From Paramacrobiotus metropolitanus (taxonomy: Eukaryota > Tardigrada > Eutardigrada > Parachela > Macrobiotidae), in contig NW_026570221.1 in assembly GCF_019649055.1 (NCBI RefSeq), forward strand, positions 2,170,001 to 2,234,000: a stretch of DNA of 64,000 bases, read 5' to 3'. Below the pieces are notes generated by a model that was given only the letters and a program-made list of their open reading frames with translations, was not told where the DNA came from and ran no database searches. Positions 1 through 8,375 of the stretch are shown in pieces (the stretch's first letter is position 1; every line of letters begins with the position of its first letter). The position numbers and the translations under genes were made by a program.

Positions 1-2859
1 GCCGTCAGAAAGTTCAAGTCGTACATCGACTACTCCGAATTCACAGTGAGAACGGATCACAAAGCTTTGACGAACCTCTTAAGATCGGAGTCGAACAAAT
101 CATGTATGAATCCAAGATTGACAAGATGGGCATTGGCACTTCAAGGTCACCGATTCAAGATCGAATACAAGCCGGGCAAATACTGCGACAACGCAGATGC
201 CCTTTCAAGAGCGCCAATTGAAGGTCCCACTTGCAACGAAGAAGAGTATGATGAAATCCCAAACTTCGAAGATTACAAGAACGAACTCAACAGAGAAGAA
301 CCTCCGATTGAAGTTTGGCAACTTTTCGTACAATTAGCCGAAGAAAGGGAAGAACGGCTGAAAGCCGACATGAGAAGGGTTGTGTCGGAAGAAAAAGAAA
401 GCGGAGACATGCGCTCGAGCATAAATGAAGCAGAGCGTAGTCGTCGTCTTACTTTCGAACCCCGCTCTGCTACCAAGATAAAGGTCAACAGAGTGAGAAA
501 AGAAGCTTCCGAACGAAAAGATGGAAAGGTCACGAAATACGGTCAGAAAATGGTAGACCAGAATGACCTTCGCGAAGCAGAAATTCTCTCCGAATACATT
601 CCGGAAGAGTGTCCCATCAGATTGCTGAGATTCTCAAAGAAAATCGAGAAAGGTCACAAGCCTCTTCCGAGATGCAAGGTCATCAAAGATTGGAATGAAC
701 TCAGCACTGCAGTAGTCCGCATCGTCAACCTACAAGGAGACGAAGAAGAAGAAGATGATACGAATTTGCAGTTGCGGAATAAGCAGCTAAAAGATCCGCA
801 CTTGGCAATGATCATCGATGAATTGGAGCACCTGCAAGACGCAGACAAAAGGTCAAAGTTTGAGACGCATTACCAGTTATGGAACGGCATACTGTATCGC
901 GTCAAAGACCAGAAAGGAAGACTCGAAAGGACATATGTGGTACCGTTGCAAATGAGAAGGGCTATCATCCATGCATTGCATGATGAAAAAGCAGCAGGTC
1001 ATTTTGGCTTCGAAAAGACGTTGGCCGCGAACCGGCTCAGATATTACTGGGACCGTATGAGTACGGATGTCAAGAATTACATCCTCGCGTGCCAAGGATG
1101 CCAATTCATAAAGACGCCAAGAAAGTGTCCACCTGGAAAGCTCCAAGAGATCAAAGTCGGTCATCCATTCTTCAGAGTCTACGCGGATCTGAAAGGACCC
1201 CTACTTCCAACGAAGAAAAGAGGATACAAATACATTGCGGTCTTCATCGACCAGCTGACGAAGTATGTCATAGCGGAGCCAATGAAAACAGCTACTGCAA
1301 AGGAATTCGCAAAGATCTTTGTGAAGCATGTAATTCTGGTGCACGGAGCGCCACATATTCTCCATACGGATCGCGGAAGGCATTTCACCGCAGAAGTACT
1401 GAAAAAGGTCACCAACGTGTTCAAAATCAAACACACGTTTGGAACAGCATACCATCCTGAAGGTCAAGGACAGGTGGAAAGGCAGATGCAGACCATCAGT
1501 GATGGATTGTCGCAGTACCTGAAAGCGGGAAATGAAAGGAAGTTCAACAAGTATCTTCCTTACGTCATATCGGCAATGAACCGTGCAGTACATGCAACGA
1601 CGGGGTACTCAGCGTACTACATGCTTCACGGGAGAGAAATGACCATGCCAGAAGACGTAGTGACGAAGACGAACGTTCCTGACGACTACGGTGCACCAGA
1701 CGAATGGGTCGAAACCATGAAAAGGAACTTGACCTTTTCAGAAGAAGTGGCGAAGTGCAACATCAAAGATGCTTACGAAAAGCACGCGGAAATCTACAAC
1801 AAGAAGAAGTCAGAGCCGCAATTCAAAGTCGGAGATCGAGTCTTAATTAGACTCCCGAAAGATACAAAGCAAGGAAAGAAGGAAAACCAATCCGACTTCA
1901 AGAATAAATATGACAAAGTGTGGAAGATTCTCAGTTTTCCGAGACCGAACGAAGTCGAGGTCATCGAGCAAGATGCGGTGAAAGAACCGGACCTACGAGT
2001 CGTTTCGGTGGATCGTCTGAAACCGTGGCATCCACCGTTACCGGTTCAGAAAGGTCAAGCTGAAAGGGCAGCTTCGGAGATAATTGAGAAAGGTCAAGAT
2101 GAAGCAGAGCGTAGTCGTCAGCATACTTCCGAACCACGCTCTGTACCTGATTTGGCAGAAGAGCCAGAAGAGGCAGAAGAGCCAAAAGAGGCAGAAGAGC
2201 CAAAAGAGGCGGAAGAGCCAGTTAAGAAAAAGAGAGGACGACAGAAGAAAGAGATTAAAGACTTTGAGACGCCAGTCACGATGAAGCTTAATCAAGAAGC
2301 GGGGAACTTGACCACGATTGAGCAAAATGAAAAGTCACACCGAAATGAGGATAAAGAAAGCGCAGAGCATGGATCTCAAGTGGCGCCTACTTTCGAACCA
2401 CGCTCCGCTACTGACGTTAGGGGTGACCTTTCAAGAGCGAAAATGGATGAGCCTGCTCGCAGAGTAGCAGAGCGTAATTCTCAAGATACTTTCGAACCAC
2501 GCTCTGCCAACAACGGAAAGAATGACCTTTCAAGGGCGGAACAGATAAAGGCCGTCAAAGAAGAAGCCGACCAACTTGGCCAACGGATCGCGAACGAAAT
2601 TGAGAAGCGAAAGGTCAAGAAAACGAAGAAAACTCCGAAGCCGACTCCAGAACAGATTCTGAGAGGAGAAGTCCGAGACGAAGATGAAGCCGACAAAGCA
2701 TTACTTGATCGGATAACTAAAGGACGAAAACAAATAAACCCGAAAATCAGGCTTATAGGAGTTTATGATATTAAGACTGGAAGTTGGGACGGCGTAAAGG
2801 TCATCAGAAATAAACCTGCTAATCGGAGTCATTTTCGTTGTCGTAGTAGGTTTGTTTAA
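1..2859 (+). CDS. Pol C-terminal part: RNase H end, integrase and long C-terminal tail
   Basis: The frame is open from base 1. It begins in RNase H (RTDHKALTNLL, then the conserved DNADALSR segment), followed by a linker. Next come an HHCC zinc-binding module (HDEKAAGHFG ... CQGCQ) and a DDE integrase core. With residues counted from the ATG at 46, the core acids are Asp381 (YADLKG), Asp442 (HTDRGR) and Glu478 (QVERQ), with 35 residues between the last two, as in retroviral and Gypsy integrases. A GPY-like module follows (VGDRVLIRL ... DRLKPWHPP). The last ~270 residues are a charged tail with EAEEPK repeats and three tRNA-like hairpin repeats read as FEPRSA peptides. Expected role: insertion of the cDNA into host chromosomes. 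All catalytic acids are present. Confidence 0.9.
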   Translation, partial: AVRKFKSYIDYSEFTVRTDHKALTNLLRSESNKSCMNPRLTRWALALQGHRFKIEYKPGKYCDNADALSRAPIEGPTCNEEEYDEIPNFEDYKNELNREEPPIEVWQLFVQLAEEREERLKADMRRVVSEEKESGDMRSSINEAERSRRLTFEPRSATKIKVNRVRKEASERKDGKVTKYGQKMVDQNDLREAEILSEYIPEECPIRLLRFSKKIEKGHKPLPRCKVIKDWNELSTAVVRIVNLQGDEEEEDDTNLQLRNKQLKDPHLAMIIDELEHLQDADKRSKFETHYQLWNGILYRVKDQKGRLERTYVVPLQMRRAIIHALHDEKAAGHFGFEKTLAANRLRYYWDRMSTDVKNYILACQGCQFIKTPRKCPPGKLQEIKVGHPFFRVYADLKGPLLPTKKRGYKYIAVFIDQLTKYVIAEPMKTATAKEFAKIFVKHVILVHGAPHILHTDRGRHFTAEVLKKVTNVFKIKHTFGTAYHPEGQGQVERQMQTISDGLSQYLKAGNERKFNKYLPYVISAMNRAVHATTGYSAYYMLHGREMTMPEDVVTKTNVPDDYGAPDEWVETMKRNLTFSEEVAKCNIKDAYEKHAEIYNKKKSEPQFKVGDRVLIRLPKDTKQGKKENQSDFKNKYDKVWKILSFPRPNEVEVIEQDAVKEPDLRVVSVDRLKPWHPPLPVQKGQAERAASEIIEKGQDEAERSRQHTSEPRSVPDLAEEPEEAEEPKEAEEPKEAEEPVKKKRGRQKKEIKDFETPVTMKLNQEAGNLTTIEQNEKSHRNEDKESAEHGSQVAPTFEPRSATDVRGDLSRAKMDEPARRVAERNSQDTFEPRSANNGKNDLSRAEQIKAVKEEADQLGQRIANEIEKRKVKKTKKTPKPTPEQILRGEVRDEDEADKALLDRITKGRKQINPKIRLIGVYDIKTGSWDGVKVIRNKPANRSHFRCRSRFV
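430..475 (+). repeat. tRNA-acceptor-like hairpin 1 (copy A)
   Basis: GCAGAGCG (430-437) pairs with CGCTCTGC (463-470) around a loop that contains TTTCGAACC. The 3' arm continues as CGCTCTGCTACCA, matching the acceptor end plus CCA of metazoan initiator tRNA-Met. It lies inside the pol tail ORF. Confidence 0.75.
2104..2143 (+). repeat. tRNA-acceptor-like hairpin 2 (copy A)
   Basis: CAGAGCGT (2105-2112) pairs with ACGCTCTG (2136-2143). The loop contains CTTCCGAACC. Same family as 430-475, inside the pol tail. Confidence 0.7.
2362..2411 (+). repeat. tRNA-acceptor-like hairpin 3 (copy A, imperfect)
   Basis: GCAGAGCATGG faces CCACGCTCCGC with two unpaired positions; TTTCGAACC is retained before the 3' arm and CGCTAC follows. 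Confidence 0.6.
2467..2507 (+). repeat. tRNA-acceptor-like hairpin 4 (copy A)
   Basis: GCAGAGCGT (2467-2475) pairs perfectly with ACGCTCTGC (2499-2507). The loop ends in TTTCGAACC. Confidence 0.75.
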
Positions 2860-2873
2860 CGATAAGCTGAAAA

Positions 2874-5720
2874 ATGGAAGGTCAAGGTGGCAGAAGTTAT
2901 TGGAATCCGGGAACGCCGTCATCGATGAGCGGAACGATTCAGGACCCGGACTTATATGACGATTCAATGAATACGGAAGGAACGTACGAAGGGGGATACG
3001 ACCCGTCTACTACGTATCAACAATCCGACGTGGGAATGAGTTCGAACACGTGGGGGACTTACGGCACGCAGGTCGGGCCCCAAGGGCAAATGATGCCAAA
3101 TCAGATGATGCCAAACCAGATGATGCCAAACCAAATGATGCCAAATCAGATGATGCCGAATCAAGGAATGATGGGACAGAACTTCCCATTCCAGCAATTC
3201 CCACAGATGTATGGCCAAAATATGCCCATGATGAATCAAGGTCAACCGATGCAAGGTCAGTTCGGATATGGCGGAATGGCCCCATTTCCGAACCAGATGC
3301 AAGGATTCCCTAATCAGATGCAGGGATTTAACCCTCAGCAAGGCCAAGGGCAATTTCGGACACCAAAACCGTCAAAAGGTCATCGTTTCCCGGGAGATAG
3401 ACAGAACACACCGCGAAGGGGCGGTCAGCCGTTTACTCCGAGGGCGTCGACGAGTGGCCAGGGAACGAGAATGGAGATCCCATCACTTACACCAGTCCGA
3501 ATCCACTCGCCAAGATCGACTGGAAGTATCCCGTGGGCAGTGTTAAATGCACCCAGATTCAACGACCCGATCACAGAAACGGATCCGCAGTACAACATTG
3601 TAATGGATCCAAAGGTCACCCTCACAGAGGAAGAAAAGAAGGCTGTGGCGGAGTTTAATGAAAAATGCCGCGAGTTCGTCCAGCTGCATAACGATATCAA
3701 CGATAATCAAGATCAGTACAGGACGGCTCGAAGAACTCACAAGATAACCAGGGGAACCCACCTCCACATGAAACTGGATAAACATGAGGCGGAAGAGTTG
3801 AGAAAAGAAAGAGGTGTTGAAATCAGAACACTGAAGAACAGTAATCCAGTGTTGCGCAACAGGGAATGGCCAAGCGCAGTAAAGACGATACTGATCTTCA
3901 TGAACCTTATTCCCCCGGAACCAAAAGAAGAAGAACAGGAGAGAGGAGTCAAAACTCCGGCCGAGGAAAGCCCCACTAAGGAAGAGCATACGGCCAAGCG
4001 AACGAGGAATGACCCGTTTCAGCCTCCGAGTGACCCGTTGGTAACTCGAGAAAGAGAACTGTTGAGAGAAAGGGATAAACTCGACAGAGAAATCATGGAA
4101 TTGAGGTCTCGTACGGCATCGGCAGTACAATCAGGATCATCGCGTACCAGCCCGGCGAGAGAAACTAAACCGAAACTGAAATATGAAAAAGGTCAACTCC
4201 CGGTGGAGGAAGGTCACACCGGTCGAGAAGAAAAACCGAAAGGTCATCCTGGCGCGAGCACGCGAAGGGGCGCAGCTCGAGAAACAAAATGTAGATCGCA
4301 CACCAGAGTTTTCCGGCTTAAAGATAAAACGGAAGGAGTAGTCAGCGCATTCCTAGTCCATAGAGACACTGATCAACCAATTCCATCAATGGGGGAAGGA
4401 GCTGACCGAGCTGCATATCAGCTGATGTGCAAAGAAGCCAGCGATACAGCAGAGCAAGCGATTGGTGAACTCATTAAGTCAGAACGGAATAACCCGACCA
4501 TGATAGGAAGAATCCTGAGAGACCTGTTGAGAGAAACAGCATTCAAAGAGAAGGCGAACATCATGGTCACAATTGATGCGAAGGGTAGAATGGAGAAACA
4601 ACTCTATAACCCGCAAGGCGAAAAGATTGATATGCTCTCGCATGGAGCATATCCGGCGTCAGGTGCGAAGGGGCACGAGGCGGAAGAAGAAGGAGAATGG
4701 GAAGATGTAGAAGATGAAGAAAACCCGCCATACAGAGAGACGGTGTGCAGATGTCTAAAGGTCAACTATCACATGGCGGACGGAGATGAGGGATACGTCC
4801 ACGGTTTTATCATTGACCCGACGACCTATATGCCGATCCCGACAGCAGGAACGAATGCGACTCCTCAAGAAATTGAATGGCAAACACAGAAGTCGTATAG
4901 TGACCTTAATAAGATTCTCAATCTCCTGCCAGAGGACCAGCGGAATAACACTGCTGCGAATATACAAGCAGTGATGAGTATCCTCAGGCACAGGGCCGAA
5001 GAAGACCGAGCCTATTTGGTAATCTTTTGGAAAGATGACGAAGGAAAGTGGAAATCACTCTTCGACTCCAAGGGCAAAGGGCTCTATTTTCCGGAAAACT
5101 TCCAATTTAATCCGACGGCGGAAGAGCACATTAAATATTACTCTGGTGACCCGCCGGCCCAAGCCGAAGCCATGGAGACTCAAGAAGAAATCGATAGGGG
5201 ATCACCATGTCGACGCATCGACTATAAATTCATGAATCAAGAAGGAAGAGAAGGGATCCTCAGAATCGAAGTGGTCGATCCTCAGACGGGACAAATGGTG
5301 TCAAACGCAGGCTTCACTCCAGAAGAGGAAGAAGAGGAAACATCAAAACTCATGCAAGAGGTGGAGCAAGTACTGCAGGTCCTGCCACAAGAGGAAGAGC
5401 GCGAAGAATTCGAAGCCATAACCGAAGTATTGGTTAACGTCATGATGCCAAGAGCACGCCAGGACGGAGCATACATGCGCTTGACCCATATTGACCCTTT
5501 CCATGGAGAAGTGTACAAGCAGCTTTACACTTCGAGAGGCGAAACACTGACCAAGCTGTCGGGGGCGAAAAAGGTCAGAAACCGGCTGAGAAGGGTCAGC
5601 CCGAGCAAATTAAAGCAGAAGAGAAAGGTCACGAAGAGAAGAAAGAAACGAAAGGTCAAGAGACTAAGGAAAAATCGCGAGAACGGGAGATCAAGAAGGA
5701 GGAACATCCGACTCCCGTAA
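2874..5720 (+). CDS. Extra ORF 1 of copy A: prion-like N-terminus and a triplicated domain
   Basis: This starts 14 bp after the integrase stop, in the position where errantiviruses carry env, but I see no signal peptide, membrane segment or envelope feature. Residues ~1-200 are low complexity (Q, N, M, G, P), with five NQMMP repeats (about 3090-3175) and an NQMQGF pair. A charged region follows, then three copies of a ~115-residue domain, starting near residues 473, 625 and 779. Each opens with Cys-Arg, has a G-(V/Y/I)-(V/L) strand, a V-D/P-T turn, two helices around a (L)-L-P-like centre, and ends with an LY/LF-x2-x-G strand. I recognise no named family. The last ~50 residues are Arg/Lys-rich and probably out of frame; the alternative frame is open and leads into the next ORF. 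Confidence 0.75.
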   Translation: MEGQGGRSYWNPGTPSSMSGTIQDPDLYDDSMNTEGTYEGGYDPSTTYQQSDVGMSSNTWGTYGTQVGPQGQMMPNQMMPNQMMPNQMMPNQMMPNQGMMGQNFPFQQFPQMYGQNMPMMNQGQPMQGQFGYGGMAPFPNQMQGFPNQMQGFNPQQGQGQFRTPKPSKGHRFPGDRQNTPRRGGQPFTPRASTSGQGTRMEIPSLTPVRIHSPRSTGSIPWAVLNAPRFNDPITETDPQYNIVMDPKVTLTEEEKKAVAEFNEKCREFVQLHNDINDNQDQYRTARRTHKITRGTHLHMKLDKHEAEELRKERGVEIRTLKNSNPVLRNREWPSAVKTILIFMNLIPPEPKEEEQERGVKTPAEESPTKEEHTAKRTRNDPFQPPSDPLVTRERELLRERDKLDREIMELRSRTASAVQSGSSRTSPARETKPKLKYEKGQLPVEEGHTGREEKPKGHPGASTRRGAARETKCRSHTRVFRLKDKTEGVVSAFLVHRDTDQPIPSMGEGADRAAYQLMCKEASDTAEQAIGELIKSERNNPTMIGRILRDLLRETAFKEKANIMVTIDAKGRMEKQLYNPQGEKIDMLSHGAYPASGAKGHEAEEEGEWEDVEDEENPPYRETVCRCLKVNYHMADGDEGYVHGFIIDPTTYMPIPTAGTNATPQEIEWQTQKSYSDLNKILNLLPEDQRNNTAANIQAVMSILRHRAEEDRAYLVIFWKDDEGKWKSLFDSKGKGLYFPENFQFNPTAEEHIKYYSGDPPAQAEAMETQEEIDRGSPCRRIDYKFMNQEGREGILRIEVVDPQTGQMVSNAGFTPEEEEEETSKLMQEVEQVLQVLPQEEEREEFEAITEVLVNVMMPRARQDGAYMRLTHIDPFHGEVYKQLYTSRGETLTKLSGAKKVRNRLRRVSPSKLKQKRKVTKRRKKRKVKRLRKNRENGRSRRRNIRLP

Positions 5721-5920
5721 GAAGCGCGGAAAGGGTCAAAGCGATAATTGCCGGAGAAGTTCAACCGCACTCATGCAACGACCCTAAATGTGAAAGATGT
5801 CAGAAAGACGAAGAGAAAAAGAAAGAAGATCAGAAGAAGAAAAGGAAACCAGTAAAGGTCACGGCACGAGAAGGTAGCGCCGGTGAAACTTTTGTCAGAC
5901 AGCCGAAGTTACTGGGAGTT

Positions 5921-7678
5921 ATGGAAAAGAAAAGAGAGAAACCCGAATCGGACTCTGAGCCAGAACAATTGGCTATCAACGCAAAAGCAGGGTCGTCACA
6001 AGCCGAGACCGACGAAGAGAAGGACAAAGGTCAATCACGCAAGGTGATGGAGGAAGCGATGACGATGCAGCCGATCTATGCGTCGACGATGAAAGAACGC
6101 AAGGACAAGGCTGATAAAGAGAAGAAGAAAAGGGATACTTCTGTCGAATCGGCGAAATCGGAAGTCAGCGTCGCATCGTCGAAGTCGTCAATAAAAGAGA
6201 AAGATACAAGAAAGAAAGGTCAGAGAGACACAAGAAAATCTGACCCCAGCTTGGCAGATTATATGGATGCACAGAAGAAACCAAAGGTCACTGCCAGGAA
6301 CACTCTTATCGGACGAGTCGATGCAGCTGACATCGTGAACTGGAGACCTGTCGAAGGGGACAGCGAATTGGATTACACGGACGACGAATACGATGACCGA
6401 TTCTTCGTCTGCGAGTCGAACGAACAAACAACAATCGAAGAAATTGACGAAATCCTCATCGGAGCAACAGCAGATTGGGGAAAGGCGACGAGATCAGTTA
6501 CATCGAAATTCAGAAAGGACGTCAAGGCGTATTGCGAAGAGACGAATAAAAGACTGCCGCAGAGCAAGTACAACGCCGTCCTGGAATACGCAAGGAGCAC
6601 AGGAAAAGTCCTCCAGAAACATCCGAAATATGGTTCCAAAGCGAAGCTGTACATCACCGGGAACAATAATGAGCGGAAGTTGGCTACAGCAAACGCAGAT
6701 ATCCGAGAACGGATTGAACGCGCCATTATCGGGATGTGCAGTCCGATGGGCACGACGAAACACCGTATGGCGCAGTTCATTAATGGAGTCTGGAGCAAAG
6801 AGAAGGGAAATGCTTCAGTCATTGAAAGGTCACTCGGAAGAGCGCTAACACAGATGGTGGCGGAAAAGAAGCTGCACACCACAAACCCGCACAAAGGTGT
6901 TACCATCAGATACAGTTCATTGAACGCCGTCCCAGAAGAACTGAGACAATACAAGAAGGAAGAGATGAGCGAAGATACGACCATTATATTGGATCCGAGA
7001 CTCGATGCGGAATGCCCCATCTTGAGTCAGATCAAATTGGACAGTGAAAAAGCGGCAACTTCATCGAAGAAAGAGAAAGAAGAGCAAATAGAGGAATCAA
7101 TGGTCGTTGAAGAAAATGTCGTTGAACAAATAGAGGCAGAAACGGTAGAGAAGGGTGAACCGAAACTGCATGCGCCGAAATCGGCTGAAGAGGCTATTGC
7201 GTTGGTGGGACCACCGAAACCGATGTCGGTACAGGAAGCACTTGCTGCGGTACGAAGCCAAAGGGCAAGTGGATCCAGTTCAGCAGCATTGACATCGTTA
7301 AAGGCTACACACGAAAAAGTGACGCAAGGAAAAGACAACGTTAAAGGTCATGCTGCGGACGAAACAGCTAAAGGTCATCAGACTTCAGCGCAAAGTGGAG
7401 TCGAGGAGAAAGGTCATCCGAGCTCAAGTCATGGAAAGATGGGCCAGCCTACTGGATCGCAACCGCCGGTAGAAGCTACACAGCAAGTGCAGTCCCCATC
7501 GCAGAAAGAGGAGACGGACGACGAGCTAAACGAGAGTAACGTCCCGTGGATGACAATTTACGCTGCGATCGGTGCAGCCCCGTCGAGAGAAATGGATAAG
7601 ACGGATATTTCAAAAGCAGTCGGCGACGCCGGAGTCAGCAGGACACAAGTCAACAAGCTCATAAAAAAGAGCGTATAA
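5921..7678 (+). CDS. Extra ORF 2 of copy A: winged-helix-like (linker-histone-like) repeats
   Basis: The ATG is at 5921, but the frame is open well upstream (through 5573) and there encodes a small Cys cluster (CNDPKCERC), so the true N-terminus may be elsewhere. A Lys/Glu/Ser-rich first third is followed by two segments with the helix-helix-helix-wing pattern of GH1/H15 domains, around residues 175-250 and 260-335. Typical features are an AL/LG-x-ALTQMV-type helix 3 and a following turn rich in G/K before a final strand. A third such domain starts near residue 540 and is cut by the stop at 7676-7678. If the reading is right, the protein would bind DNA or chromatin. This is pattern recognition only; no alignment was run. 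Confidence 0.55.
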   Translation: MEKKREKPESDSEPEQLAINAKAGSSQAETDEEKDKGQSRKVMEEAMTMQPIYASTMKERKDKADKEKKKRDTSVESAKSEVSVASSKSSIKEKDTRKKGQRDTRKSDPSLADYMDAQKKPKVTARNTLIGRVDAADIVNWRPVEGDSELDYTDDEYDDRFFVCESNEQTTIEEIDEILIGATADWGKATRSVTSKFRKDVKAYCEETNKRLPQSKYNAVLEYARSTGKVLQKHPKYGSKAKLYITGNNNERKLATANADIRERIERAIIGMCSPMGTTKHRMAQFINGVWSKEKGNASVIERSLGRALTQMVAEKKLHTTNPHKGVTIRYSSLNAVPEELRQYKKEEMSEDTTIILDPRLDAECPILSQIKLDSEKAATSSKKEKEEQIEESMVVEENVVEQIEAETVEKGEPKLHAPKSAEEAIALVGPPKPMSVQEALAAVRSQRASGSSSAALTSLKATHEKVTQGKDNVKGHAADETAKGHQTSAQSGVEEKGHPSSSHGKMGQPTGSQPPVEATQQVQSPSQKEETDDELNESNVPWMTIYAAIGAAPSREMDKTDISKAVGDAGVSRTQVNKLIKKSV

Positions 7679-8015
7679 AGAAGGAAAGATCGGTGTACGA
7701 TACACGAATACGAATCAACCGAACTACTACATTCCTCCGGCGGAAGAACAACGAAAGCAGAGACCGAAACCAGGTCCCCAGGCTTGGAAGGACGCTTTGA
7801 CTAAAGATGCCATGCAGAACATAGGCGGGACTAACGGGTTCACCGCAGAAGACCTCTCCAATTACATGGCAGTTCAGTATGATTCCGGCCAAGAAAATAT
7901 GAACGGGGATCGATTCAAGATCCAGAACGCGTTGGACAGTTTGGTCAAAGACGGAACCATCAGAACATGGAAGAAGGATGGAGTCGACCAATACGACTGG
8001 ATCGCGAAAGCGTAA
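7665..8015 (+). CDS. Continuation of the winged-helix ORF in the +1 frame
   Basis: This frame opens at the AAAAAAG run that ends the previous ORF (7663-7669). It completes the wing of the third winged-helix-like domain and encodes a fourth (about 7780-8005), with helix 3 near KIQNALDSLVKDGTI and a WKKDGVDQYDW-like wing. The fit across the break suggests one protein split by an indel in the A-run or by +1 frameshifting. There is no convincing start codon of its own; the first ATG in frame is deep inside the domain. Confidence 0.55.
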   Translation, partial: KRAYKEGKIGVRYTNTNQPNYYIPPAEEQRKQRPKPGPQAWKDALTKDAMQNIGGTNGFTAEDLSNYMAVQYDSGQENMNGDRFKIQNALDSLVKDGTIRTWKKDGVDQYDWIAKA

Positions 8016-8375
8016 AACGGAAGAACATGTGTGGGAGGAAGGTCCACCACACAAAATGAAGGATCAGAATCAGAAATGAGAAGGAAATGAGCAGACCGTA
8101 GTTCTCAAATTACTTTCGAACCACACTCTGCAAAAAGAGTTGAATTAGCGAAGGGGCTAATTTACTTAGCGAATGGACTAAGATGAGAAAGGTCACCATA
8201 CAGTTGAGAATGGTTCAGTCAAAGAAGGATGACAAAGGTCATCATGAAACAACGAGAAAGTCTCAGCTCAGCACTGCATAGCCTAGTTACTATAGGCGTA
8301 AAAATAGGCGTTGAGAAGGGTTAACGTAAAGGTCATAGCATTATAATGTTTGAGATTGCAGGCTGAGACATCAGA
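8016..8375 (+). other. Non-coding spacer inside copy A
   Basis: There is no ORF of note here. The spacer carries several AGGTCA-type motifs (for example near 8198, 8236 and 8330) and one copy of the tRNA-like hairpin, which shows that both repeat types occur outside coding sequence. Confidence 0.6.
8091..8131 (+). repeat. tRNA-acceptor-like hairpin 5 (copy A, outside coding sequence)
   Basis: GCAGACCGT (8091-8099) faces ACACTCTGC (8123-8131); the loop ends in TTTCGAACC. It is imperfect. Its position between two ORFs argues that the repeat is not kept for its peptide. Confidence 0.6.

Noticed and set aside
430-475. True tRNA gene
   Set aside because: The hairpin has acceptor-like and T-loop-like parts but no D-arm, anticodon arm or tRNA length.
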